Of a DNA stretch of 64,000 nucleotides, positions 37,040 through 49,292 are shown one piece after another. The notes under the pieces were generated by a model. That model saw nothing but the letters and a program-made list of their open reading frames with translations, ran no database searches and had not been told where the DNA came from. Position numbers and translations under genes: made by a program. This DNA comes from Cryptomeria japonica. Its lineage: Eukaryota; Streptophyta; Pinopsida; Cupressales; Cupressaceae. How positions within the stretch are numbered: position 1 is the first letter of the stretch; the number at the start of each line of letters is the position of its first letter. Where the stretch lies: positions 371,321,667 to 371,385,666 of the forward strand of contig NC_081415.1 in NCBI RefSeq assembly GCF_030272615.1, read 5' to 3'.

Positions 37040-37680
37040 ACTGTTTTGGGCAAGTTTGATTGTTCTAGACTGACAAAATCAGAGTTTTGTACGACTCATT
37101 TTACAGGACCAGACGACAGTTTAATAGCTTCAGGATGACAGAAACAGAATTTCATACAAGTTGATGCCTATGTTCGCATGACATATGGGTATACCTCAAA
37201 AGAAAAACTAATGAATGTAATGGTTTTTTGTACGACACAGAATCTGAGACCAAACGATAATTCCCTAAGAAGGATGACAGTTTATTAGATTTCATACGAC
37301 ATAGAACTGAGGCTTAGACGACAAACTGTTAGACCTGATAAAATTTTGTACGACAACAGGTATGTAGCAGGATGGTAAATCAGAAGACTCATACGATGGT
37401 TTAGTGGACAAAGACAAAATCTATGACAGACCAAGTTTTTAATGACGGATGATGATCAGTTTTGAGATGGACTGAGTTTTTGGATAGCTGAGATAGACTA
37501 GTTTTGACACAGACAGAGTTTTGACTAGGATAGACTAGTTTTTGACACAAACATAGTTTTGACTAGGATAGACTAGATTTTGACACGGACAAAGTTTTGA
37601 CTAGGATAGATTATTTTTGACATGGACAGAGTTTTGACTAGGATAGACTAGTTTTTGACACGGACATAGTTTTGACTACT
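37040..37680. repeat. Minisatellite: ~40-bp units after a degenerate TACGACA-rich zone
   Basis: From about 37491 to 37678 a unit of about 40 bp with GTTTTGACTAGGATAGACTA and TTTTGACACGGACA repeats four to five times with few changes. The preceding 450 bp repeat TTTGTACGACA/CAGACGACA words less regularly and may be older units of the same array. Confidence 0.8.
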
Positions 37681-38229
37681 AAGTTGTTTATTGTTTTCTC
37701 CAATTTTGGTATTTCAGTTTCAGTTTCAGGGATGAAAATACAGTAAACAAACAATATGTATAATGACTTCAATCACAACATGCTAACCCTATGGAAATTG
37801 GCGAGAGAAGAAAACCTTTGCTTGCAAACTCAAGAACACACCCAATAGCTAATCAAAATATAGCCGCTGAGTCTCACACAATGGATTCTCAACGCCATAT
37901 TAGCCAATTCCAAACGCTAATGGGGGAACGATATGGCAAGTGTCTTGGGAGAGTTACTATCTTTCTTGCACAAAGATTATCCCCCCTTTTGGAGGTGAAC
38001 CAGGTAGCTTCTAATTTTAATTGGAACTAATAAGGGATCTGTTCGGTGTGTTGGGGTATAGACTCAATTAAGAGGTCTCCCAGCCTTGAAAACCAAGGTT
38101 TAATATACCTGAAGGTACAGAGAAGAGATATTCCCGAGCACTGTCTTTGACTTGATTTTCATCAAATCACGTTTATTTTATAGTAGGTTGGAGTACTTGG
38201 CGTTTAGCCGTTCCTACTTGGGTCGTTCC

Positions 38230-39287
38230 TGTTGGTATTCTGGTATGGTTTTGTCATTGATGTCAACACCTACTAACACTTATCAACTCTGGCACTTTGG
38301 AGAATTAGCAACATTCACCGGCAAGCAAATGACTCAAGCACGGTCACTGGTATCTGGTACACCGGCAGTATATAATGATCACCGACACTTGGAATGGCAT
38401 GGAAAACACTTGGTTATGTCAAAGACATCATTTGGACACTTTGTCTTGAAGATTTGTGTATTGGCATATTCATATTAGCATATTTGCTGTTATCGGCAAA
38501 TAGGTCCAGGTTATACACCGACAGGCTCATCTTTTCCAGATCAGCATGGCACACTATGGAGATGATTTATTATTGTTGTAAATACATTAAGCTGACATGT
38601 TGAATCGGTTATTACATCGGGCATTAATTTATTTGTAAATTGATTTTATTGTAATATCCTTTAGAGCCGACCTACTATAATTGGTCCTAGGTTATGATAT
38701 AAATGTAAGATCTTATTTGTAAAGATTGGATGTGGAATGCGAAAAAGTATTGTGTGAAGGTATATTCGAGAATAAGCAGAGCTATACACGCAGACATCAT
38801 TTGAAGGTTGAAGGAGGGTTTTGTGAAGACAATCAGAACTACACCGGTACTGAATCTAGCATAGAAGATGCTAATTTAAGCAGTACATTCTTATTGGATT
38901 TAACCATCCAATTGTAGTCAATGTGACTCCTATTTTGTGTTTGAGCAGTGAGCTCTAGGCGCTTGGCCTTTCTGCATGTGCAGACCCCATTTGTATACAC
39001 TTACTATCTGCAATAGTATCATCTGATTGTGGGTAAGGTTTCGCACCGTGGTTTTTCTCCCTACAGGGTTTCCACATACAAATATTGGTGTTATGTGTTG
39101 TGGATGACTTTATCTTTTTGTTTCATGCATTAATCTTTACCGGTATTGCAATTAACTGATAAAACTGTCTACCAGTATAAAAGACTGGTTTACCGGTATT
39201 AAGCATTAAGTTGGTTAAGTTGTTTTTGGTTTGAATTTATTTGACAACTGATTCACTCCCCCTCTTAGTTGTCTCCAGGACCTAACA
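38230..39287 (+). mobile_element. Solo LTR, 1,058 bp, TSD GTTCC
   Basis: Begins TGTTGGTATTCTGG and ends GGACCTAACA, flanked by GTTCC on both sides (38225-38229 and 39288-39292). The TGTTGG start and the CCCCCTCTTAGTTGTCTCCAGG end resemble Copia-group LTRs of plants. No internal coding region is present. CCGGTAT-type words recur near 39139-39210. Confidence 0.85.
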
Positions 39288-39292
39288 GTTCC

Positions 39293-41379
39293 CCTCTCAC
39301 TGGCCCTAATGGCTTTGGCCTTAAAGGCTCCTCGGGAGGGTAGGCCCCCTAAAGATATACAAATCTCAAACTTACGAAAAAGCCTTAAGGGTTTGGATTT
39401 ATGATTGCCTATACAGACAAGAGCATACTCTCCTACCTCTCAGAATTTTTTTTAAACATGAAAGACAAATTTGTTCATTAACTAGATAGCAAGTTAGGTG
39501 CCAAAAAAAATGAATTTAATGAATACATAATGTTTGCTCGAATCTCCTTAGGTAACCCGCAAAGACAACGAACTAGTAGTCATATTGTCTTTGTCTGACA
39601 AGCATATTCTTCGACAAACATTCTGAAAAAACTGATTAGGTTGTGAAAATTTCTCAGACAGACGAACAACAAGCCAGGGTCAGCGTTAGTACGATAAAAA
39701 TTGAATGAGAAAACTCGACCAATGAAATCTGCTTTAAACCCAGAAACACAGAATACCATACGACGATTCTCATTGAGTCGTGCGATAATTCGTACGAGAT
39801 CACACGATATTTGCAATTTGTCATTCAATGGAGTGGGAAAACTCGTACGATAATTCGCAGCAACTGTACGGATGAAAATCCGAAAAAAATAAAAAGCTGA
39901 AAAATAAAAAAAAAAGTTAGTCTCCGAGGTCGAAAGATGTAGTTTTCTGCCCAATGGTGGGTGCCAGAAATGTGTGTGTGAAAAAGTGGAATAAGTCTGT
40001 AAGTTGCAAAATTTATTTTTAAAATGATTTTGAAAAATTTCTCCCATCTCTTTACGTTGTTCAAATTGTTTTTTTTGAAATAAGTAAATTCAAATCATGC
40101 CAGCTGAGTCTTGTGGTTAATCACCTAAGAGTTGCAAATCTAATGAGTTAGTGCAATGTTTTATATGCAGCGTGTACCAGAGTTGAGTCTACGACTACCA
40201 AATTTGAAGATATTTATTGCGAATACTATTGATGCAGACTGTGCTCTTGCTTTTTGAAAGGTGCTCCTTTGTTGAAAACAATGAGAATCGGCATGGGTTA
40301 CAACATAGAGTCGTCATCTGGGTTTCATCAAATTGTAAATAATTTCCAATCTCTTGCTAGGGATTTCCCAAAAACCCAAATCTCAGTGTCACGGACAAAA
40401 TTATTTTGACATTAAAGTGTTTTCTGAGTTTTCATTTGGGAACAATGAAAGTGTCTTTGTTTTGCTTTTGTTATTTTGGCAGTAATTATATGTCGAGATT
40501 ATGCTTTTATGTTGTTTTGAAAGGACTCGGAATGGCATGGATTAGAACTTGGAGACATTTCGATCTGATAAGTTTGATGAATTTTTCCCTATATTTTTTG
40601 CTAAGGATTTCCCAAAAACTGAAATTTTAATTTTTGAAGGAGAAATAAGTTGACGATACATGTAAGTGTTTTCTTAGTTTTGATTTGGGAATAGTAAAAG
40701 TTTTCCTGTGGGTATGTTGAGTTCTGAGAGAGAATGTTTTTCCATAAGCTATTAAATGTGCTGCACCTTTCATACAACTATACCAAGCTTTTATTCAAAG
40801 CAAAAATATGTTGCGAAACTTATTGTTTTTCTCCATAATGTCGTTTTCTGTACCAGCTTTTGTAGTGAGAATGTTGAATTGTGATGGAAACTAAAAAGTC
40901 GTGCGAGTTGCACAATATGGCACAAAAGCATATATTTTCATTTTATGCTGTGTAAAATTGGTTCCATCACTATTTCGTTGGCCTGCCATGTTTCTGCTTC
41001 CCTTTCTCATTATATTTTTAATCCTTTCCTTGTCTCTTTATTCAACCTACAGATCAAACTACTTAAGGAGTTTTTTTACTTGCTCTTTTATTTCCTAAGA
41101 ATGGAATACAACCACCCCTCATCAATGTTTTACATTAGAGTTTGAAAATTTAATTTGTTATTAAAAAAACTCCAAAGATGGTTAATTTCATCTCCATCTT
41201 ATATGTTTTTAATGTTGTACATCTATTCATATTCGTATTAAAGTGGAGTGGATTGTAATGATTCTTTTGTAAATATTGGACTATTTATATGGGTAATTAG
41301 TTTTGATGTTCATATCCGTTGGCCAAATTCATATAAAAATATCTCTTTAAAGGTCTTATATAACTTTTTTTTGGTGCAA
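39293..41379. other. Intergenic DNA, no recognisable gene
   Basis: Opposite-strand open frames near 39580-40064 (155 and 79 codons) overlap each other and carry no motif I recognise. AT-rich, with no clear repeats. Confidence 0.5.
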
Positions 41380-41492
41380 AGAATTTTTATTTATATAATT
41401 TCTTGTATATCTGATGGTTGTAGAGCATGGTCTTATTCTCTTCCTGTGCACAGCTACTAGCAAACCCACTAGGCGCATTTCAATATTATTAA
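41380..41492 (+). repeat. Left direct repeat flanking the telomere-like block
   Basis: 113 bp, starting AGAATTTTTATTTATATAAT and ending CAATATTATTAA. It is nearly identical to 45108-45216; the copies differ by a few substitutions and one 4-bp indel. Confidence 0.92.
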
Positions 41493-41603
41493 CTAGCATA
41501 CATATATAATACGCCGAGAGATATCTTCTCGAGGCATCTCTTAGAGTTTGGGGTACATGATAAAAATAGGCGCCTCAAGAAAGATATCTCTCAACATATT
41601 ATA

Positions 41604-41670
<67 letters not shown>

Positions 41671-41675
41671 GAGAG
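41604..41675. repeat. (TG)n(GA)n compound microsatellite
   Basis: About 12 TG units run directly into about 24 GA units, with one T interruption near 41665. Confidence 0.97.
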
Positions 41676-43064
41676 CAAATATATGTAAGCTAGTAGCAAT
41701 CGCGGTGTAGCATGGGAAACAATAAAAAAATTCAAAATAGAACTATATAATATTATATTATTAATGTTTGTTGCAATAATATGTAATATTATAATTGCAA
41801 TTATTATTATTATTTTCTATTTGTTTGTGGAATAATATTACAATATATTATTATTATCAATTTATATTGTTTTGATTATAATGATATTATTTTATAATTT
41901 ATTGAAAATAATATTCATAATATAAATTTGAAATATTTTAAATGTATTATATTATTATTTTAAATTATTGTTAGTTATAATATTATTTTTATAGTTTTAT
42001 TAGTAATATTATATTAATATAGTGTTATATGATAAGTATAATACTATTAATTTTTATTTTGAAACTGTAATATTGTTTTATAGTTATTAAGTGTATAATA
42101 TCAGGGTTAGGGTTACAAACTTGGTTAGAGTTAGGGTTACAATTATAGTTAGGGGTGGGACTATGGTTATAGATAAGACTATGGTTATAGATAAGATTAT
42201 GATCATGATATAATAACAATTATGTGGGCTTTAGTTGAAGATTAGGGTTAGGGTTAGGGCTAATATCATAGTCAGGTTTATGCTTAGGATTAGGTTTTGC
42301 ATTAGAAATATAATTATAATGAGGGTTAGGGTTATAATTATAATGAGAGTTACTATTGTACTTAGGATTAGAGTTAGGGTTGGGGTAAGGGTTACAATTT
42401 GGGTTAATCTTAGTGATTGTAATTAGGGTTAAGGTTAAGATTAGGGTTAGGGTTAGGGTTATATAGTTAGGATTATAAGGTTATATATAATTAATAATTA
42501 GATATAAAGTTAGGTTAAATATTATAATTAATAATTAGATATAAAGTTAGGTTTTGGGTCATTATCAGGTTAGGGTTAGGGTTATGGTCTAGATTAGAGG
42601 GAGTTATAGTATTATAGATAAAATAATAGTTATATTTGGTTTTAGTTATCGATTAGAGCTTTTATTTTAGGATAATGCTTGGGGTAAGGGTTGAGGTTCA
42701 ATTAGAATCAGTATTAGAGTTAGGGATAGGGTTTAATAAGGATTAGGGTTAGCATTACAACTAAATTAAGGTTAGAGCTAGTGCTATGACTCAAGAAGGG
42801 TAAGGATTTTAAGGATAAAGCACGTTGTTAGGTTTTCGGCTATATAATAGAGCTTCGTTTGAAGGTTAGTGTTCGAATTTAATTAGGGTTATGGTTAGGG
42901 TTAGGGTTATTGCTTAGGTTAGGGTTTTTGGTTTGGGTTATTATTATGGTTATGGTTAGGGTTTAAATTTACATCATGGTTAGGATTAGCGTTTACATCA
43001 TGTTTGGAATTATGAATAGGGTTAGGGTGTACATCATGGTAAGGGTTAGGTTTAGGGTTATTTT

Positions 43065-43184
43065 TTAGGGAAAAAACTATCCAACCCTTAGGTTGCACCA
43101 AGATATTAATACACTTCATATATTATTAATACATTGTAATAGATGATTGGTGCACATCCTAAGGGCTATAGAGCCATTCCCTAA
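43065..43184. mobile_element. 120-bp MITE-like element inside the telomere-like array
   Basis: About 37 bp at each end are inverted repeats with roughly three-quarters identity (TTAGGGAA...CCCTTAGG...GCACCAA). TTTT lies on both sides. The centre is AT-rich and unlike the array. The element's own ends read TTAGGG/CCCTAA, blending with the array. Confidence 0.65.
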
Positions 43185-43864
43185 TTTTAGAGTTAGGGTT
43201 TAGGGTTATGGTTAGGTTGGGTTAGGGTTAGGGTTAGGGTTAGGGTTATGATTAAGGTAATGGTTTAGAGTTATGGCTAGGACTATGGTAAAGCTTATGG
43301 TTTAGATCATCGTCCAGGTTAGTGTTAGGGTTAACATTAGTATTATAGCTAGGGTTATGGTTTATATCATGGTTAATGTTAGGAATAATGTTAGTGTTTA
43401 CATCATGGTTAAGGTTAGGTTTAGGGTCAACGTTATGATTAAGATTTGCATCATGATTAGGGTTATTGTTACGATTATGGATAGGGTTGGGGATTAGGAT
43501 TATGGTTAGGTTTAGGATCTGAATCATGGTAAGGGTTAGGGTTATGGTTTGGGATAGGGTTTAAAATTAGGATTAGGATAATAGTTAGTGTTTACATTAT
43601 TATACAGATTAGGGTTAGTTTTAGGGATTGGGTTAGGATTAGGTTTAAGGTTATAATTAAGGTTATTGCTAGGGTTAGAATTTACATCTTGATTAGGATT
43701 AGGGTTAGGGTTAGTATTATAATTTATTTAGGGTTTAATTACAGTTAGAGTTAGCATTAGTATTCAAATAGAGTTAGAGTTCAAGGATAAAGCATGGTGT
43801 GAGGGTTAGGATTATACAATAAAGCTTCATTTTAAGGTTAAAGCTAAGACTTAATTAGGTTTAT

Positions 43865-44140
43865 GGTATTAATATAAATTTGAATTTACTTTGGAGCATT
43901 TAATATATGTGCTATATGATTTATTTGTTGCTGAGGAGTGGAGTATGTGGAGGATATTTTTCTAATAGGTTTGGCAAAAGTGGAAGGATTATAAAAGGTA
44001 AGGTTATTAAAAATGATATAAATTGTAACTATTTTGTTATTCTCATTGATGAAGTTAGCTCAGTTATCATTAAAGTAACACTAGCATCATAATATTATTT
44101 GATAAAATTCTTTTATTTGAAGCAATGGCAATAGTTAATG
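43865..44140. other. Non-repeat insertion in the telomere-like array
   Basis: About 275 bp with no TTAGGG-type units, bounded on both sides by array sequence. It includes a 61-codon open stretch (43907-44092) that matches nothing I know. Confidence 0.55.
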
Positions 44141-45107
44141 TACACAGGGTCAGGATTTACATCAAGGTTACAATTAGGGTAAGGATTATGGTTAGTGTTG
44201 GGGCTTATGACTATGGTTAGGGTCAAGGTTATAGTTTGGATTAGAGTTTAGAGTTAGGATTAGGCTTACAATTAGGTTTTACATCATGGTTAGGGCTAGG
44301 ATAAGTGTTAGGGTTAGGATTATGGTTAGAGTTTTACATCATGATTCAGGCTATGGATAGGGTTAGGGATAGGGTTAGAGATAGGGTAAAGGGTTGGGTT
44401 AGGATTTACATCATAGTTGGGGTTAGGGTTGGAGTCAGAGGGTTAGGATTATGGTTAGGATTATTGTTTACGGTTACGGTTAGGATTATTATTTATGGTA
44501 ATGGTTAGGATTATGGCTAGGGATAGAGCTTACATCATAGTTATAGATAGGGTTAGGGATATGGTTAACTATAAGGGTTAGGATTTACAAAATGATTGAG
44601 GTTAACATTATGGTTAGGCTTAGGGTTTAGGGTTATGGTTAGAATTATGGCTAGAGATAGGGTTGTTATCATAGTTAGGGTTAGGGTTAAGGGCTACAGT
44701 TAGTATTATGGTTAGGGCTAGGTTTAGGGTAAGGGTTATGATTATTGTTAGGATTTACATCATGGTTAGGATTAGGGTTAGGGTTAGGGTTAGGACTTAT
44801 CATTATGGTTAGGATTAGGGTTTACATCATGGTTAGGGTTAGGGTAAGAGATTGTTATGGTTTCGGTTAAGGATTAGGGTTAGAATTAGAATTATGGTTA
44901 GAGTATTATGATTATGATATAATAATAATTATTAGAGGTTTTAACTCAGGATTAGGGTTAGGGTTAGTATTCTAGTTAGTATTGGAGATTCATCATGGCT
45001 AGGTTTATGCGTAGGATTAGGTTTTTTATTAGAGATATAGTTAGGTTTAGGTTTGTTATAAGGTTAGGCTCAAAGCTAAGATTGCATTTAGAAATAGTAT
45101 TAGAGCT

Positions 45108-45216
45108 AGAATTTTTATTTATATAATTTCTTGTATATCTGATGGTTGTAGAGCATAGTCTTATTCTCTTCGCACAACTACTAGCAAATCCACTAGGCAC
45201 ATTTCAATATTATTAA
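45108..45216 (+). repeat. Right direct repeat flanking the telomere-like block
   Basis: 109-bp partner of 41380-41492 in the same orientation. Together they bracket the microsatellite, an AT-rich zone and the whole telomere-like array (3.6 kb). Confidence 0.92.
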
Positions 45217-47160
45217 TAATTTATTTACGTACTGCCCTTTTCAAATGGTGTTTGATTCAATTAAATATATTTCATGTCTTTTGTGCCAAATTGTATTTAA
45301 ATTTCATCTCTTTTGCCCCAAGTTGTTTTTCAATATTAGAGATGCTGGGTAAAATGTTATTTATTCTAACATGTTTTGATGTGTAATTATTTGTTGAAGT
45401 TAGATTTTATTTTCATATTTCAGGAGCCAACATTTTATTGATGAGTTATTCAAGTTAGGTTACATTTTCATATTTCACTTTGAGAGCAATATAAGGTGTA
45501 GAATTACAGAGTTTGGTTTTAGGGAATTTCAAGATGTGTTTTTTTCTTTTTAGGGAATTTCAAGATATAGATATTGCATTTGTATACTGATGTTGAATGT
45601 TTTATAGAAGATACATAAAGTAGGTTGAACCTTCTCTTACTTAGTTTTGCATTGGCACACTCATGTAACATATCAAAACTTCAAAAATTGATATAAAATA
45701 AAAGGGTTAAATAAATATATCAAAACAATAATAATAGATTAACATATTAGCTATATATGATTTTCACATGGAAAGAGTCAAAATGCAAATAAAGAATAGA
45801 AGTAGGCCCCATATCTCAAGCAAATACAAATAAGGAAGACAATCGAGGGGGGCATCTTAAACTTCCCCAAATTTAACCAAAGATAAAATTTGAATAATAG
45901 ACCAATTTTAGTGCTTCCATCAATCTTAAACACTCAAAGTTAAAAAAACACGAAAGAAAAATGAACAATATTTTCTTCATTATATCCACATAAAATGATT
46001 GAACAATATTTTCTTCATTATATCCACATAGAAAAACTCTATCTTAAATCATATTGAAGGATAAAAACTCTATCTTTCTAATATTATTAAAGAAGCATTC
46101 TAACTTATAAATATTGCAGTAAATCTATTTAGAAACAAATTTTCTTCTACATAAATAATTTGCAATAGTTTGGTTTGTTTCAATTGTAATCCCAAAAGAT
46201 AAAAACCATACAAACATTTAATACGTTTAAGTTTAGAAATCTAAAAATATCTTAAAACTTGATTCCATAAAAAAAATTTAATATTTTTTTCATTTTTCCC
46301 ATGACATAAATCTTTTATTAATTCTGAATTCCTATCTCATATCCCATTTCTACATTAAATTAACTAATCGTGTTTATTAAATTCTTCTCATAACCATCCA
46401 AAATTATTCTATATAATCAAATAACAAATGTCCTTTTTCTTTTCCGCACATCTTAAAACTAATTTATAACCATCTCACCAAAACTATTCTTCACCTTGAT
46501 CTTCCAATTTACCTATCTTAACCATCCATCTTTTATTCTCAACCATAGATATTAATCCTACCAAGCCTCTAAATTAATCCTCTTTCAGCTATTTTCACGA
46601 GGAACCCAAATGTAAATCATATTATTATGTTGCCGGTTTGTGAGATTTGTATTATTGTTAAAATTTAGTTGTTTTATTTATTTTGAATTTTTTTTTTTTT
46701 TCATAATCAATGGTTTTATCAAATGTTGAATATGGTTTTAATGTTAATTATATAAGTTTATTAGTACTTGTCTTTATGTTAGTACTATTACAATCAGTTG
46801 CAATCATTTTGGTTAACTTGTTATTATTCAAACTATGAATTTTTTCTTTTCATATTTTTTTTCAATTTTTAAAAAGTTAAAATGCATGATTTTTAAGTTT
46901 CTAAGTTGTAGAAATTATATTTCTCCAATCTAATTGACTAAATTTTTTACATCTTATTACTCACAGATCCATTTCTAGGATTTTAATATGGTTAGATGTT
47001 TAGTTTCTTTCCTTTCATTATATATCCTAAAGTTCAAAAGAGAGCACAAATTACCTTTATAAAAATATATAAATTACTTTTTACATATATAAAATTAATT
47101 AATAATTATTATTAAATTTAATTTCAAAAACATAATAATAATATTAGTAATAATAATAAA
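45217..47160. other. AT-rich intergenic DNA
   Basis: No gene recognised. A 30-bp word around ATTTTCTTCATTATATCCACATA is duplicated near 45970 and 46007. Poly-T and ATT-rich stretches are common. Confidence 0.5.
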
Positions 47161-47586
47161 TGTATTTTTTTTTTATGAAAAAAAGCGAATATGAAAATAT
47201 CAGGGAATACTACGAAAAGCAGAAACCCTCCTGCGAAACCTCAGAGGTTTTTTCCAAGGTCTGGAAGGCATCTGGGGCGATGGAAGAACAGTTTTGCTCC
47301 TCTGGAAGTACAATTTACAGACACACGCTTGGAGAATGGTCTAAATGCCCCAATCCCTGAAGCTACAGGGGCTAACCTAACTTCTTTATAGCTCAATAAT
47401 ATTAGCAGACGAGCCCTGGGGGTGTTGTCCGACCGTCTACCTTTTTCAAAATCCCCCTCAGCTTCTTCGACAAAGAACGCTTGGCCTTACCCTATGAGTA
47501 GGGCAAGGTCGCCTTGTATAAATTAGAAATCTACTTTTTCTCATAATAAGCATGCATCCCTCTTCCTCTCAAGAGAGAGATCAACT

Positions 47587-49292
47587 ATGGGTGGCCCTTA
47601 CAAAAAAAGTTCTCTTGTCTTACAGCCCGTGAATCTATCAAAGTTCCAGGGAAACATGGCTTCGGAGGCTAACAGAACCACACTTGGGGTCAGGAAACCC
47701 TCTTCATTTAATCCAATTTCTGTTACCAGAACAGGGGAGGAGATCGTTCCCAAGTATGGCCCTTCTAACTTTCAGAAGCCGCTGGTCTTCAATATAGATA
47801 ATATTATGATTATAAGTAATAATCATACTGAGGAATTATGGGATTGTTACAACGCTCGTGGGCTCTTTGGCAAATGGTTTGGTTATGGCGTCCCATCCTT
47901 GAAGATTCAACAATGGCTGAAATCCCTCATGGGGAACCAGATAAGTATCATGAACTTAGAAAACGATTTTTTATTTATCAATTGCAACACGACAGATCTT
48001 AAAAAGAATTTACTTAAAAATAATCTAAGATTTTTTAAGGGTTACTGTTTTAAATTTTTCAATTGGAAACCTAATTTCTCCCCTAAAGATGTCAAGAAAA
48101 TTAGGGTTCCAAAGTGGATTCGACTCCCTAACATGCCAGTTGAATTAATCCATAAAGAGATCCTTAAAAAACTAGGAGAATTTTTAGGAGGCTTCGAGGG
48201 TCTGGAGGATAACTACCTGGAATCCTCTGATATCAATATTTTAGCTAATATAGAGATAGGTAAAACAACATTTGTTCCCATTAAAATTATTACAAATCAC
48301 TCAATCTATGAAATCATTTACCAGAGATCAATGCGAATGATTTCATTCCTAAAACTTGCTTCTCCTCTGATTATGGGTCAAAAATAACATGCATTAAAGC
48401 TCCAAAGGGGGAGGTTTTGGACATTAAATTCAACCCTAAGGGAGGTTTCATGTTAAATAGACAAAATTTGTGATCAGTGGTTTCAAACAACACATTGAGG
48501 TTATCAGAATGCAAGGGAAAAGTAACCTCACTCAAAGATCCTGTAATGGAAATTAGGAAGAGAAACCCTGAGAATGAACAGAGTCTCTCGCCGATCCTTA
48601 TACCTACAGCCAACAAAATTATTAATGACTTGAACACTGCAGACGTATCTAAAGGCCCCCTTATTCTGGAAACCATCCCCAATCACCAAGAAACTCTATC
48701 AGCTCATATTATGAATGCTTTGGGGGAGAATGGATCTCCAAGCAATCTGACCCTAAATTTAGAAAATAGGGATAAAAACAAAAAGAAAAAAGAAAAGAAG
48801 AAGAAAAAGAACAAAAAAAGCAAAGATAGAAACAAAAAATGAAAGAATAAAAAGGGAAAAAACCAATTAACAGACAAGAGCATCATCATGAAGGATGATG
48901 ATAACAGAAGAGCCCTTGAAGATAAGTGTATACTTGATTATGTGGGCAAATCTGTTACAGATGATCTTATGGAGCTATTTATTAATGAAATCACTGATGA
49001 GGAAGAACTTGCACTACAAAAATCTCTGCTAGCCAGAGAACAATGTACGCCCTTCTCTGAGGTTATGATCACCCCTACCTCTGGTAATGTAGCAATTGAT
49101 GTCGGGGACGGCTTGGGAATAGCTAACACTATTGAGCATTGTTCCCCCCCTGACTTTGCCACCGACCATAAGAAGAGGGGTAGGAAAACTATGACTGAAT
49201 TACTCTCTAGGGCTGGGTGTGCAGCTGGCTAGACCAAAATCACTAATATTTTTGAGGCAGGGAAGGGGAAGATCCTTCCCAATGAACCATGA
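47587..49292 (+). pseudogene. LINE ORF1 (DUF4283, Lys-rich tail), disabled
   Basis: Starts ATG GGT GGC (residues MGGPYKKSS). Residues about 75-195 form a DUF4283 domain, the RNA-binding fold of plant L1 ORF1, with FKGYCFKFFNWKPNF and VPKWIRLPNMPVELIHKEI. A frameshift near 48330 breaks the first frame, which runs to a stop at 48385. The reading continues in another frame through KTCFSSDYG to a TGA at 48471, a Lys-rich tract (48769-48842), a TGA at 48840 and a TAG at 49230. The original end is probably the TGA at 49290-49292. No CCHC knuckle is evident after DUF4283, which is unusual for the family. Confidence 0.75.

Larger units (their letters stand above)
42095..45060. repeat. Degenerate interstitial telomere-like (TTAGGG) array
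   Basis: Nearly 3 kb built from TTAGGG and variants (TTATGG, TTAGGA, TCATGG). Perfect short runs occur, for example four to five TTAGGG units near 43213-43250. A longer recurring phrase, TTTACATCATGGTTAGG, appears many times (about 42970, 43390, 44400, 44760, 44825), so there is higher-order structure. The unit is six bases, not the TTTAGGG heptamer typical of plant telomeres. The array is broken by a small inverted-repeat element (43065-43184) and a non-repeat stretch (about 43865-44140). Frames across it are repeat artefacts. Confidence 0.9.

Noticed and set aside
39580-40047. 155-codon minus-strand frame
   Set aside because: Phe-rich, overlaps a second frame and has no conserved motif.
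41541-41735. Ser/Leu-Thr/His repeat frame on the minus strand
   Set aside because: Translation of the (TG)n(GA)n microsatellite.
42235-42426. Arg/Val-rich frames in the telomere-like region (also 44305-44508 and minus-strand Asn/Pro frames)
   Set aside because: Direct translations of the TTAGGG-type repeat.
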